DNA of 64,000 bases from Massariosphaeria phaeospora (GCA_011032825.1 JAADJZ010000009.1:310001-374000), one strand, 5' to 3'. Positions 40,919 to 53,732 are shown, numbered from the stretch's first letter. Made by a program: numbers and translations. The notes: a model not told the origin generated them from the sequence alone.

Positions 40919-41649
40919 GGGTGGCGGTGCGTGTGGAGCCATGTTGCGAGCATGCATATTGATATGAGCGTGAGTGGGCCGGCCAGATGTTTCTGGGGCA
41001 CGCTACATTAGCGTCACTTCTGACTTGGAGTTGCCAGGACGCAAAAAAATGAGCAATTGACACGTGGAATATGATTGAATATAAAATCGATGCCACCAAC
41101 ACTTTCAGGAGAGATGGTGAAATATATTACCAGTTCCTCACTCTCTTGCGCAGACTTCCTATCTATCCCAACAGCTCCACCACCCCCCTTTTTCGCTCTC
41201 TCTAGCGTCCCGTCGCCGTACAGGACAGCTAGACGCTTGTTGATGCCCCGCTCAGAAGCCATAAGCGTGCAGGACCGAGGTGAGGTCAGGCGAGGGGCAC
41301 TCGGTCCGCTGATTCGGCCAATCAGAGTTCGGATATAAGCAGTACGTGCACCATACCCGGCGAAGCACTTTCTTCGTACAGTGATGCTGCAGAGTTTCTG
41401 ATGCGACAAATATGAGTTTGAGATAATTGGAATTAAATAATTAAGATACATAACGTGGTGTTGCGGTATGTGTGCCTCTAAAACGACTTGAAGGGATGTA
41501 AGATCGGACGCCGTGTAAGAGACCACATCTACCTGTATTTGATTCGTTGAAAATGCTAAAGTAAACGTGTGCAGGACCTACGAGGACATAAAAGCTCTGC
41601 CACGTGATGTGTCTAATTCAGAGCTCCCAGGTCAGTGATTTGTGGCCTA
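40919..41649. other. Convergent intergenic region
   Basis: 730 bases between naa10 and the stop of the HExxH protein. A minus-strand open frame of 170 codons (41014-41526) has no recognisable features. Nothing else is supported. Confidence 0.45.
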
Positions 41650-43263
41650 TTAATAGTAGCCGCCGTAGTCGTAATCTCGCCCCCCGGGATAGTAATAGTC
41701 ATTTTGATTCCCGTGGACTTGCTGGTCTCTACTGTTCGTTAGATCTCCGTGTCTAGGCTGACCCTGATACCATTCAAGCTGTTGATCCTCCGGCATATGA
41801 AGAGAGTCGTATCCATCAACATCCCTCTCATAGATCAGCCAAAAAGACTTCACTAATGGCGGCGGCGTGTAAGTCCCTCGCTGACGCCAGACTCTCCGCC
41901 TCTCGCTCCACTCGGCTTCCGAAAACCAGTCCACGATCCACTTCAGCGGAATGGCTTCGATGACCGAGACGTGATTAACATCAGCGGGTGAGCCGTCTCC
42001 ACAGTACCACGCATCACCGCGGAACTCGACGGGGTGTACACGGGTCCCATGTGGGAACCAGTCGTATATGCGGACGAGTTTGAGGCCTTTTTGGTGCAGA
42101 CAGACGTCCTTGAGTGCCCTTTGGCGGTCTCTGTCGTGGGCGTACTCTGCGCTGCGGACTGCGCAGAGCATGACGACCTTTGCGAAGCTTCCCACCCCAG
42201 GCCATACGGGATTAATGACGCGTCCTAGCACATTAGCCTCCCAGGAGAAGCCCAGCTCGGCATCCTTCTCCTTACTGTCCCAGAGCGGTTCGTCCAAACA
42301 CTTCATTCGATGTGTATACTGAGCAATCCACAACCAGTAGGCGTGAGCAACTTCATGGACTAGGGTCTCGGCAAAGAGGAACATTGTCCTGTATGCCTCT
42401 TCCTTGGAGGCATTGGGGAGTTGGTAGAGGAAGAATCTTTGGAAGTCAAAGGTTAGGGCTATAGCGGGCTGACCGAAGTGGCGATACTGGCCCGATTTGT
42501 ATTTGGATGGGACGGGAGGCCAGTCGTTGGGGTGGTACTGGCTGAACCAAGGCATTCGCTGCTTGGTATAGGTTACTCCAAACACAATTTTGTTGTCGTG
42601 GTGGCGACTCGGAACAAACATGAGAGATACAATTTCGCCTAGTCGGCGTAAGTTGTCCCTGGTTTCTTCCTGGTCACTGCGACTATTCTCAGCATCTGTG
42701 GACGTGACGACCAGTCTTGTGGGCTTGGACGATCGATCTTCCCGGAGCCGACCAAGCGTTAGGTGGTGGAACCACCCAAGCACGCAATCTTCAGAGATCA
42801 ATAACGAAGCTAAACGTAACGCCGGTACCATGCGAGCGTATATGTCCTTGGTGTGTTGGTCGTGGCCTTTCACCCACCGGTCCAACGCGAACATAGGGAG
42901 AATTTCATTACGAAGGGTAGGGTCAGGGAGGTTGTCAACCTTCAGGCACCCGCAATACTGTAGCTGCAGTGGGAATTTCCGAAGAAACTGTTCGAGGAGT
43001 TGCTGGGACATGGCTGTGTGCTGGTACAGTATTGTTGGGCGCCCCGTGTAGTCGGTAGAAGTCCGAGAGCTCTTATATGTTGGTATCTTCGTGAATCTCT
43101 CCATCATGACTTCTTTGTGTGAAGCACAGAACGTCAGTGACCCGGACTTTTGAAGCGCTTTGACCCGTGAATCTATGATGAAGAAAGATCCAGTTTCCTT
43201 GGAAGGTTTTACGGGACCACCTTGGTGTCCATTAAGTAAAAAATGAGCCCGCGTCCTTTCCAT
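41650..43263 (-). CDS. Orphan protein with HExxH zinc-peptidase-like motif
   Basis: A single exon encodes up to 537 residues from the ATG at 43263; a later ATG, such as the one opening MSQQLLEQFLRK at residue 85, is also possible. The centre holds FAETLVHEVAHAYWLWI, with the HExxH motif at 303-307. Downstream acidic residues (DAELGFSWEANVLGRVI, about 30 residues on) could provide a third zinc ligand, as in gluzincins or SprT-like folds. Tryptophan-rich blocks (YHPNDWPPVPSKYKSG, PVWPGVGSFAKVV) flank it. The extreme C-terminus is Tyr/Gly/Asp-rich (NDYYYPGGRDYDYGG). No signal peptide is seen. Such orphan HExxH proteins are scattered and expanded in some ascomycetes. Peptidase activity is inferred from the motif only. 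Confidence 0.7.
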   Translation of the reverse strand: MERTRAHFLLNGHQGGPVKPSKETGSFFIIDSRVKALQKSGSLTFCASHKEVMMERFTKIPTYKSSRTSTDYTGRPTILYQHTAMSQQLLEQFLRKFPLQLQYCGCLKVDNLPDPTLRNEILPMFALDRWVKGHDQHTKDIYARMVPALRLASLLISEDCVLGWFHHLTLGRLREDRSSKPTRLVVTSTDAENSRSDQEETRDNLRRLGEIVSLMFVPSRHHDNKIVFGVTYTKQRMPWFSQYHPNDWPPVPSKYKSGQYRHFGQPAIALTFDFQRFFLYQLPNASKEEAYRTMFLFAETLVHEVAHAYWLWIAQYTHRMKCLDEPLWDSKEKDAELGFSWEANVLGRVINPVWPGVGSFAKVVMLCAVRSAEYAHDRDRQRALKDVCLHQKGLKLVRIYDWFPHGTRVHPVEFRGDAWYCGDGSPADVNHVSVIEAIPLKWIVDWFSEAEWSERRRVWRQRGTYTPPPLVKSFWLIYERDVDGYDSLHMPEDQQLEWYQGQPRHGDLTNSRDQQVHGNQNDYYYPGGRDYDYGGYY

Positions 43264-46200
43264 AAAGAGAATATGGGAATCTCTAGAGACTCTAGGAAAT
43301 ATATCATGTTGTTAGTGCAAGTTGCCAACTCACGAAATGATGTTGTCACTGCCTTAGCTTGCAGCCAGCAGAGAGAAGTCAGAGCCAGGTGGTGGGATGC
43401 CATCATCGGAACCAAGCGTGAAGAGCGGACTGAGTCAGTGCAGCTGATGAGATATGTCTGTCGTTCACTGCGCAAGACGAACTTCTGGGGAGGCTGATAT
43501 TGTGGCTGTGTGCCACGGTACGGCGCCGCTACTAACCGTGACGATGTCGAGATTACAGTAAGGAAATCGTGGCAGAACTCCTTGCTAGTGCTAGACAATG
43601 CGAGTTCAAAGGTAGTTGGTGTTATATCGTAGTAGAGTGATGGTTCGCAACTGGTTTTCACTCCACGGTGGGTGAGATCGCGCTAGATCAAATACAGCAA
43701 GCGCCGGCTTAAGGCCGAGCCGAAACCAAGAGCGCAAACTTCATTCATGACTCCTCGGCCGATCACACCTACACCGCCCATACTGAACAGCCGCGTGGAA
43801 CACAGTCGCTGCTTCATCACTAGGTAATATATGCCCATCTTCAACACTCGTACGTTCAACAGGCGAGACGCTAAGCCCCATGTCAGACCTGCAACGATTC
43901 TTAGGTGAGTATGCAGCGTTACTGACTGTTCAGTGTAGCGTTCCTTGCATTCTCTGGCTTGCATTCGCATCTTTCTGGTCATGCTCTTCTGGCGTGGCAG
44001 CGGTCCTACGAGACAGGACAGCGCTACCAATAGCAATTCCTCGATCCATGTCTTGGACAAATGCAAGAGCTAGAGGCGAGTTTCGGGCGCCTGATCGCAT
44101 GCAATCCTTAGCGATGCGGGGAATCTTCGTTTTTCAAACACGGAATTCGCGCCTAGACGAAAGCTGTCAGATATGAAATCCACGACCCAGGATCTTGCTT
44201 AAGCACCACCGAGATTGGGTTACTAACCTCAGATCCCATTCAGCAGAATATCGATGTCGTAATGCTCCGTTGTCCAGGCGCACATCGTCATGCCATAGCC
44301 ATCCTACACGTCCCTAATATGTCCGTCTGACACTTCACCCTGAATGGTCAGCCTCTGGGCTGAAGGCAGCGAACGTATTCTTGTGGCGGAAGTTCAAGAG
44401 TCCTCGGTGGCTAAGGAGATGCCCCATCTGCGTATTGGGCGGGCGATTCGGCATTGTTTCCGGATCCTCGGCCAGACAGACTTTGGCGGCTGTCATTCAC
44501 GCTGACAAAAGTATCCGTGACCCCAGAAGATAACATTCGAGAAAGTACGGTAGAGTATTGTATTTCCGCTGTGTCACCTGGTCTATGGTCGAGCAACCGG
44601 CGTCTGCAGCGGTAACTTTATCACCTGCACGTCGGGACGCCTCGCAACCCGCATTTGTTTTCAAGGCTTCAATGCTTTATCTGACGTGGCACAGGGTTGT
44701 TCTAGCCCAGGCCAATCGGCAATTCCAAGGTTTCCTCAGCCCACATGTCGGCAGCCCATCGAACCTCCAGGGAGGGGAGTTGGTTAGTCAGCCCGACATA
44801 TATTTCACGTCATGTCGATCGGTATACAACCATTTGTTCAACACTATACTTACAAATCAAACCTCAAACCTTATCAGACGCTGTATCACCATTTTCACAA
44901 TACACAAAAAGGTTTCTGGGGTCAGCTGGATGGCCGAACATGGTTCCAGCGTCGATGCACTGCGCACCTCATAGTATTTCCAGGCATCTTTTCATATCTA
45001 CCAAAGGTGTTACTGAGTCCTGACTGATTGGAAGACGCACCAAATGTGTTATTTGGACCACGTTGATTGGACCTGCGTTCATCGATCCGGGGCTGCTGGT
45101 TTGTACTAGGTTACGTAGCCAGTCTTCGCCTAGACGTGTATGTTGATTAGAGAAGCATAACGCGATAGAACGCAATTTCTGACTGCGGAAAAACGACTCA
45201 CGCGGGCTACATTTCTGGGCTAATCGTTCGCTGCGTAGGTGGTATTGAAACTATCAGTTCATAACAGCAGCAATTATCCCGAATTTGGAACGCAGGCACC
45301 GGATCTCGTCGTTTTCTCATTGTCTACGTGGTTCTTCAGGAAGCAGCCAACCACTGGGTTATGCAATAAATTGTGGCTTCGCTTAATTGGCAGAGGGACC
45401 CAGCCGCCAGTGTAAGCCCCCTACCTGTTAGCTACGTGTTGCACTAATTAGGCCGCGTGGCACAGCAACAGAGTACCTACGATTCCAACCCGTTTCTCGA
45501 ACAACCATGGAAGAATATGGTCCGAAACTCGCCGCTCCGTACTCTGCACCCACTTGCCATCTGCCCCGAGACGTCTGGGAGCCATGTGGCAGTACATATA
45601 AACGGCCGTGTGTCTCATTTCATGGTCTCGTCGCTAGACCGCCCTATCCACGCACCTGGTTGGCGGGAATGTGCTCATTCCCGTCTGTGGCAGAGCTATC
45701 CCGGGCTATAAACTTTACCTCCCTCTGTTTCAAGCACAGTCCGCGGCAGCTTTCTATCAGTACGCATTGGATATACCCACGCGGGATGGTTTTCGCTAGC
45801 TAAGTATGTCCAAGAGGCTTGTGATACATGTCAAACTACATAGCCCTGCGTTTTGTTTCAGAACTTTCCATCGGGAGTTCTTCGTAATCTGTCAGGGTTT
45901 GGGCGGTCAAGATGAGAAGGGTAAAAGCAAACAAAATGAGCTTGCGGTTATCCGTTGTTTTGCACTGCTGTCTACCAAACAGAGCAACATACGAGGCGTC
46001 CAAGAGTCATTGACGTTTACTAGCTGCGTCATCAGTTACTTGTCACTGCTTCCACCACGTGGGCTGGCAGCGCTCGTGCAGGCGGATCGAATGCACCGGT
46101 CACACCCTCTATCGCATTTCACGCAAGACACCAGAGTCCAGCCATCCACGGATGCGGCTGCGCCCATGGTGCATTCGCCAGCAGCCTCTGCTGCTGAGCG

Positions 46201-46588
46201 CTGATGCATATTGCCGCCGGGGACGACGGGAAGCAAGCGTCGTGGCATTAGGAAGATGCGGGTGTGGCCCGACCAAAAAGCTTGAACGCCGGGGAAGCGG
46301 GTAAGGAAGCGGATTTCCGCTTGCGGCCGCCTGGCGCAGTCAGAGTGGCCGGACCGCCTCACATCCACTTGGGAAGTCGGTCAATGCGGCGCTGCGAAGT
46401 TACACGACACTTTCAGAGCTCGCAGCGGTGAATGGGAAGAATGACAGCTCTTACGGTCGTGTTTCTTGGTGTTAATTCACCTAAACTCAAGCCTTTGTGC
46501 GACGTTGGCCAGTTGGGCCGCATATATGTCTACCGTGTGCACACCCATCATGGTCTCTCTCTAGAAACCGAGTCGACCTGCTTAATCC
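43264..46588. other. Gene-poor region
   Basis: 3.3 kb without a supported gene. Just upstream of the HExxH gene, a minus-strand segment has a textbook intron signature (GTGAGT near 43335, cactaac branch, TTCCTAG near 43293), but the reading frames on its two sides do not agree with the HExxH protein. It may be a 5'-untranslated intron or an unrelated transcript. Elsewhere only short open frames are seen on both strands. Confidence 0.4.
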
Positions 46589-46642
46589 ATGGACTGGATC
46601 TGTTCCCGGCTCTCCTTCCTGCTCACGAAAACCAAGTCCCGC

Positions 46643-48252
46643 ATGGCTACCAAAACCTTCCACTTGTCCTTCCAGGACCAGAACACTGTTCGAGTATATA
46701 CGTCGGTACTCTTGATATTTCCCTTCCCTGACAGCACAAAAACGGATAGTGCCATCGATGCTCTTTCGGGTGGCTTGCAGGCAACACTCACCGATCACCC
46801 ATGGCTCGCAGGCACCCTTAGTCTAGCCGTCGGCGAATCAGGAAAGCTGTGCTTGAAATATCCAGTCGAGATGTCTGACATGCAGATGTCTGGTATCTTC
46901 GCCTCCAAACGCATCCCACGATCAGAGGGATTCCCTTATACCTATGCCACATTGAAGGAACAAGGCATGCCTCCGAGCGTCTTCAAAGGCGAACTCTTTC
47001 GGCCCAATGACTTCGACAGTTTCGCAGGAATTGCCCCGAATGGCGAGGGACTCGTGGACTTTGAGAAGAGCAATGCGCCAGCAATGAGAGTCCAAGCGTA
47101 CTTTATCCCAGGCGGACTCGTCCTTGGCACGTACATTCACCACTCACTTGCGGACTGCAGTGGCGTCACACAATTCTGGAAGCACTACGCACACAACATT
47201 AGCCGACAAGTCGGTGTGGGAACGCCGTGTAATGTCTAAACTGCCGTTCCTATCCTTCTGCTAATTGTGTCAGGCGCACCAGAGGTTCTAGATCAATCAA
47301 AACTGCGGGTAGGACTCGATGCCTGCGTTCCAACGCTTACCCCTGGTCAGCTTCTCCTGTCAGAGGCATACTGTGATGGAAAATACGAGTATCCTCGGAC
47401 GTTGGAAGAGAATTCGCTGTGTTCTCAGAAGCTGTTCGTTATATCGGCTGCACGTATTCGTGCCTTTCGAGAGGAACTGAAGCCATTATTTCCCGATCAT
47501 AGCCCGCCCACCATCTGCAACATTCTTGCTGCACTGCTATGGGTACACGTAACCCGGGCTAGAGCTACACGCCTAGGCGACTGTGCACACAAGAAAACTA
47601 ATTTGGGCATCGCCATTGACCTGCGCAAGAGGTTGGATCCCAGGTTGGGCGACGAGTACATGGGGAATCTGGCAGTGTTCGCCAAGGGCACCTTGAAGAT
47701 TGCGGATGTTACTGCCGAAGAGCGGTGAGTCAACTGCGAACACCCCACAGTGGGCTTCGGTTCAGCATTTGCATGATCGTACCCGCCTGGGTCTCTTCAC
47801 GCCATCCTTCTTGCTAGTACTAATGATCATACAGAGTGACGGTCAAAACCATTCTTGCCGCCGTGAAAAGAATCAAGGACACTATATCGAGGGTCGATAA
47901 CGACTGGGCCAAGAGACAACTCGGTTTTTTCAAGTCCATCGATCCTATTCGGGATACGGAGTGTGCGCTTGGATTTCGATTCGGTCTCGACATGTATATT
48001 ACTTCCTGGATGAATTTCGGAGCCGATATCGAGTGGAACATCCCCGGGACAACACTCGCGATACCCGAATTCATCCGACGAACGTACAATCCTTCAGATG
48101 GGGGAATGATGATATGGCCGAGAAAGAGAATTCTTGTTGATGGTGTGGAAGCACCATATGAAGTTATGGTGCGTCTCGCATTTAAGGACATGCAGACCTT
48201 ACTGCACGAAGAGGGCGGACTCTCGCACTGGGCGGAGCGCATCATCGATTGA
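46643..48252 (+). CDS. BAHD/trichothecene-acetyltransferase-like acyltransferase
   Basis: Three exons (46643-47213, 47274-47724 and 47835-48252) encode 479 residues; an in-frame ATG at 46589 would add 18. It belongs to the transferase family PF02458. It has the N-terminal FHLSFQDQNTVRVYTSVLLIFPFPD, the block LQATLTDHPWLAGTL, and the catalytic HxxxD within GTYIHHSLADCSGVTQFW, where the usual Gly after Asp is Cys. NILAALLWVHVTRAR and IAIDLRKRLDPRLGDEYMGNL follow, as in fungal secondary-metabolite acyltransferases, and the end is SWMNFGADIEWNIPG. It should transfer an acyl group from CoA to a hydroxyl or amine of a metabolite. No backbone synthase lies within the window, so the acceptor is unknown. 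Confidence 0.88.
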
Positions 48253-51200
48253 GCTCGCATTGATGAGTGCGGTTTCTTTGGTACACAACATCAAGCTGTA
48301 TTTTCTAGGGTCATGCGAGGCATCTTATCGTTTCCGGGTTGGGTCTTCGATACTTGTATTACTTACTTCGGTTCTCCCACTATGTAGATGAAATAGAAGC
48401 ACTACGTGCTGTGGATTCCCTCGTACTGGTTCAACCCTAAGATCGGGTGTCGTCCCACATCGGAACCCACGACGACAACGCTCCGCCGATCCGGATGACT
48501 GCGCACATCTAACTCAACCTCACAAAATTTGCTTGTAGCTCATCTCGTGAGATCTAGATCTATGGTGTAACTAAGAAATTCCGATAATGCGTTAGAACTA
48601 ACTAGTTTCAGCGTCAGGCTCGGCACACATCAGGTAGGGGTCTATCCGATGCCGTTCCAGCAGCATCACCTGCATATACGATACTGACGTGCTACCAATA
48701 GAATAAAACGACTGATGTCGCATCATAGTAATTTTACAGAAACCCTTAGGCATCACACCACGCCAGCCCGTCGAATTTCTATCTTGAAGGTGGACTACAA
48801 CGTGAGCGATGCTCACCTGCCTCATCGTATATTTTCAAGCTTGAAAGACTAACTTAGATTTGGAAGTGCGGGAAGAACGCAATACGGGCATCTCCAGGAA
48901 GTCATAACCTCAATCCTCAACTAACTTTGTCATTTGACAGTCACTATCACCGCTCTTCCTCGGCCATGTAAACCGGATCAGTCAAATCAATGTTTTGAAA
49001 CAGTATGACAGGATAAATGAGGGACGCTGCAGCCGTCCGCTCGGCGCACAAAAGACGAGAGGCTTTGTACGACATCGCCTGCTGCTGCGCCTAGAGATAA
49101 CCCTGATGTCGCCGGTACTGCAACGCATCGCACGCAAACTCAGTTTCAATTAATATACTCTTAGACACTTTTGGAAATAAGGATATCAAGGCATACAACC
49201 AGCCACCACGCTGTTGGTCGTCGTCACCCGTGTAACACCGAAACTTTAAGGCTGACACGTAACGCAAACATAGTCGCACAACACCGGATCAGGCTGTAAC
49301 ACAGGGCCGACTGAATACGAAACCCACACGGCCCGCAGGTCATTTGAGGCGCAGTTTCGGGACGAGAAAACAGAGCCGTTGCTAGGCATTGCCGTCCGCG
49401 ACATCGGCCCGAAGCGCAGAGACCGGACAGATCCTTTGACCGCGTGCGAATTTCGGCCACCCGTGTTGTCAGTATATCGGCCGAAACTGCGGTGTTCGGA
49501 CTTGAAATCCTTCTTGTTTTCGTACGTGCTTCGATGCATGTGCACGATGATACTGAGCAAACTGGCTAGCCGTGGCCATGATGGTACTACGATAGTAGTC
49601 CAAGGGTCTCGCCGATACCGAACGATGCCAGTCAACGCTACGATATCTGTCTTCAGCGTTTTACCTACCGCTGGTTCTGTTTGCGTTGCCATCTTCGGCG
49701 CAGTTCCTCGGGTAGAACGTCTCGTCTCGCCTACCGCTTACCGCAGGAGCCACTGCCACTTTTCACGTCCCCGAACCTGTAACTTGACATCCATTGAATG
49801 TTTCATACGATAGACCTTCCGCCAGATTGCACTTGTCGCATAAAATTTGCAGATACGCGACGAGAAAAGTAGACGTATGAAGATCGGCTTGGGGGTTCAA
49901 GAAGATACACGGGAACGATTATTACGCACTAGGCAAGGAGGCCTTAGCCTAACGAGTAAGCCACCGAATGACAGTTTAGATGACCCTAGTCGTTTGACCA
50001 ATAAAGGTGCTATCATCTTTGGCTAGGGTGCGACTCGTGAGTGGCTATTATCGAAGCATAGCTCTGGCTTGTAGCTGGCCAGAAGTCGGTGAATAAGTAT
50101 GTAAGCTGAGTGCGAATAGCCCCACTAACTTACGTATTGAGGTGACCAGCCCGGGCACCTGCCGAACACATGCAGGTGTCAACTACAGTACTGCGCCTGG
50201 GACGCTGCAGCCATGGAGAACAAGGGACGACATGACTCTAATGCAAGGGCGGAGAGCTAGATACTAACAGGGTTGTCAAGTTTCTCAACGGCTTCTAGCT
50301 AAGCGGGTCGGTCCAGAATGATCACTTTATGTCAGCGTCAATTACAGACACCCTGTCCTAGACAGATTTAGACTCGAATGGTGACAAATAACGTTATCAG
50401 CATGAGACTGCTTCATCGTACTTATAGAGCTAGGCCAACGCTGCACATTTTCGTAGGAAATCAAGTCCCGTCCATTCAGGCCTTTCCCCAACCTCCACTA
50501 CAGTCACGTGCGAAGACCCACATGGACCGTGCGCAGTTTGGCTCCCGAAGTCCCGACGTCGGGACACGTTCCATTCACCCATTCACCCATCGCATCACTT
50601 CAACGTTCAGATCCAAACGCCCGACCCAGATTACTTTCGGCCGCAGCGCACTTCTCGCTCTTGCGGTAGGATAGGAACCGTGCTGCTCGTGTGCAGCCCG
50701 ACCGCCCGCGGTCATCGCATCGACGTACCTTCGTACCACGAAGACCTTCCATTTGGACAAGCTTCGGCAACCGGACCGTCCAGCTTTGAGGTGCGACTTC
50801 TAGAGCCGCCTCAAGACTGATGAGGGCTGATCGGTGCTTATGTCTCAATCTATCATGCGCTGACGTTCCAAGGTTAAATTCGTCAATCTATCTGTTCAAT
50901 CTAATCAGCCAACGATTTTGTGGCGATGCCCAAACTACTGCCGCGCCATCATCGTACCATCGCCCCAGCATCCAATTAAAGCATTTCCTAGCCGCCGTCC
51001 ATGGAACCTTCTTTGCGTTGTTGCTCGTGTCTTCCGGGCCGCCTTGCAGCCTCAACCTTCGCCTTGGCTTTCGCTAGAAAGGGAGGCTCAAAGACCAGAA
51101 CCCAGCCTCTCGTGGCAATGACGGCGTCATATCGGTTGAGAGAGTTCCAGAATTTTAAACCCTTTTCCAACGAGTAACCAACATTGTTTCGTGTTGGGGC

Positions 51201-51618
51201 GGGTATGGACTCTCAGGTATTCCCCCTTTCGAGTGTGGCGGGCACTGTCATTCTCCATATCTGCGATATGGATACGACCCCACACTCCACATTCTGGTTC
51301 CCAGCCGAGTCCGGAAGTTCCACTCGTGTGCAAAAGCCGAAGGTCGCTAGCAAACCTTCCTATCTGGCGGGCAATGTACGTCGGCAGCTCCCAAGACATG
51401 ACCTGATATACAATCGTGCAACCGGGATTGGGTACCATGACCCATACTCCCCTGTCCCCCTTGGCCAAAGCATGTGGTCGCTAACGTGGACTAATTAAAT
51501 TTTCGAGGATCAAAGTGGGAGCATCAGGTCCATAGCAGTAAGTACCAACTCATAAAACGGCAGCTTACCTTCCACATGAAGAACTTTGGTTGAAGATTCT
51601 GCTCGCACTGTTTTCAAT
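48253..51618. other. Gene-poor region
   Basis: 3.4 kb without a supported gene. Plus and minus open frames of 100-150 codons near 49250-49810 and 51127-51498 overlap one another and show no family pattern. The final few hundred bases should be the promoter of the AA8-AA12 gene. Confidence 0.4.
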
Positions 51619-53732
51619 ATGATCCTCGGCAGGTTATCCGGCGTGCTCGCCATACTCACAGGTGCAGGTATGTAGGTTGAGGTTGAGGTTGCGTTTCAAG
51701 ACTGGTACTTATGCTATCCAGTATCCGGTCAGGCGGCTCAACGCTATTGCGACCCAGTCACTTCCATATGCTACTCAGGATGGACCGGTGGCAATGGTAT
51801 CTGGATTGGAGTCGCATTGCCAAGTACGACCACGCCAGCGTTTGACACGGCTTTACAAATTATTTCTCCAATTGCCAATGGATGGGTTGGCTTCTCATGG
51901 GGAGGGACGATGCCTTACGTTCCACTCACAGTCGGCTGGGTCAACACTGCCTCTAACACTAGCATCTACTCATCGAGAATGGCGTTGTATGCTCACCCCG
52001 TCTCAAGGCCAACATTAACTAACGTGTTGCAGTGGTCTAAGTCTACCGCAGCCATTTGATGGTGCTGAGTACTCGTATTTGCAAGGAACCGGATACAACA
52101 AGACACATTGGACTCTCAACGTCCGCTGCAAAGGATGTTCAGAGTGGCACGACGTGGACGGTAATTTGGCCTCGATCGATCCAAATGGCGCCGCGGTGAA
52201 GTTTGCCTATGCCTATGCAAGACTGGCACCCAGAGAACCGGCAAACAACAGGTCTACTTTCAACAGCCACACAAAATTTGGCCATTGGAATCTAGATCTC
52301 ACTCTAGGACAGAACGCAAAATTCAATCAACTAATCGCGGCAAACCTCGTTCCAGACGCACTCAAACCTTCCAGCTCGGGCGTTCCTACTTCTTTACCTA
52401 CTTCGGTGCGGACAAGTACTCTAACTAGCGTTGTTCCAACAGCGAATCCAGGGCCGATCCAAACCGGTATCCCCATGTCTTGCTCGGGCGTGTCTGCCCT
52501 TCACTTCCCGACCCTGACAGTCGACGGTTGGAAAGCTACAAAGGTTGCAGGTGGCTTAACGCAACCTCGAGGTGTCATTTTCGACACTGCAGGGCACTTA
52601 CTATTGATTCAAAATGGATTAGGGATAACCGGGCACACCATTGGATCAGACGGCTGTCTCACATCTGCGAAGACAATCATCACTCAGCGAAATCTCAACC
52701 ATGGCATAGCTCTTAGTCAGGATGGAAAGTCGTTATACGCAAGCTCGGCAACAACAGTGTTTGCTTTCGATTACGATTCTGCCACCATGAGTATCAACGG
52801 ATCATCAAGGGCGGTTGTCACTGGCATGGACAATAGAGGCCATGTCACTCGGACTCTTACCATCCCTCCGAAACATCCCAACCTGCTAATTGTCTCGCAC
52901 GGGTCGAACGACAACTTTGACTTCGAGTCTGGCAACATGAAGGTCGGGCGGTCCAGCATAAAGGCATATGATATGACACAAGTTCCTACGGACGGATACA
53001 ATTATGCATCTGGAGGCCAGCAGCTCGGTTATGGGCTCCGGAATTCGGTCGGGTTGGCCTTTGATTCGGATGGAATGTAGGTTCATCAGTCCGTGAGCTA
53101 GTTTAAGGGATATACTGATTGTGTGCAGGCTGTGGGCTGTAGAGAATTCTTCGGATGAAATTCACCGGGGGACAGTCGATATCCACGTCGATAACCCGGC
53201 CGATGAGCTGAACTTCATCGGCGATCCGTCAAAGGAGAACACGCAGTGGTACGGGTACCCTACATGTTACACGGTCTGGAAGCCGGATTTCATCACCGAT
53301 CGTGTATTCTCCGTGGGCGATCAGTTTGTCATGACTCCCAACGATACTTTCAGCGACGATACCTGCACACAGACCAGCGTACCTGCGAAGCTCGCTCTTC
53401 AGGCACACTCTGCGCCACTCGACGTCGCCTTCAACAAGAATAGCACTCGCATGTACGTGACCTTCCATGGCTCCTGGAACCGCAATCCCCCGACTGGATA
53501 CAAGATTGCCGAAATACAGTTCCGAAAAGAGTCGACTGGCCTCTTCGCGCCTAGCCACTTCGTAAACAGCACCGCTGGCTACAAGGACATCTTCTGGAGC
53601 CCCGATGTCGAGCATTGCTCGACGACGCAGTGTTTTCGACCCGTATCCATTGTGAGAGACAAGTACGAGCGCATGTATGTGACGAGTGACAGTGGCGGCG
53701 AAGGCGAACTGATCATCTTTGGAAGAGTGTAA
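51619..53732 (+). CDS. Secreted AA8-AA12 haem/PQQ-dependent sugar dehydrogenase
   Basis: Four exons: 51619-51667, 51722-51986, 52033-53076 and 53129-53732, giving 653 residues. The first exon is a signal peptide ending ILTGA. Residues from about 18 to 200 form an AA8 cytochrome b (iron-reductase/cellobiose-dehydrogenase type). GWVGFSWGGTMPYVPLTVGW holds the probable haem ligand Met80, and conserved Cys occur near both ends. A Ser/Thr/Pro linker (about 230-260) leads to the AA12 beta-propeller: KVAGGLTQPRGVIFDTAGHLL, LNHGIALSQDGKSLYASS, GYGLRNSVGLAFDSDGM, APLDVAFNKNSTRMYVTFHG and DSGGEGELIIFGRV. AA12 enzymes bind pyrroloquinoline quinone and oxidise pyranoses such as fucose or glucosone. The cytochrome can pass electrons to lytic polysaccharide monooxygenases. 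I see no CBM1. For intron 2 the donor GTATGC (51987) was preferred over the adjacent GTTGTA. Confidence 0.88.

Noticed and set aside
43209..43661. Upstream exon for the HExxH protein
   Set aside because: The intron signals are good, but splicing leads into a different frame that stops at 43209; it cannot be joined to the 537-residue frame.
49246..49813. Overlapping 144- and 148-codon frames on opposite strands
   Set aside because: Mutually antisense, neither with recognisable motifs or splice partners.
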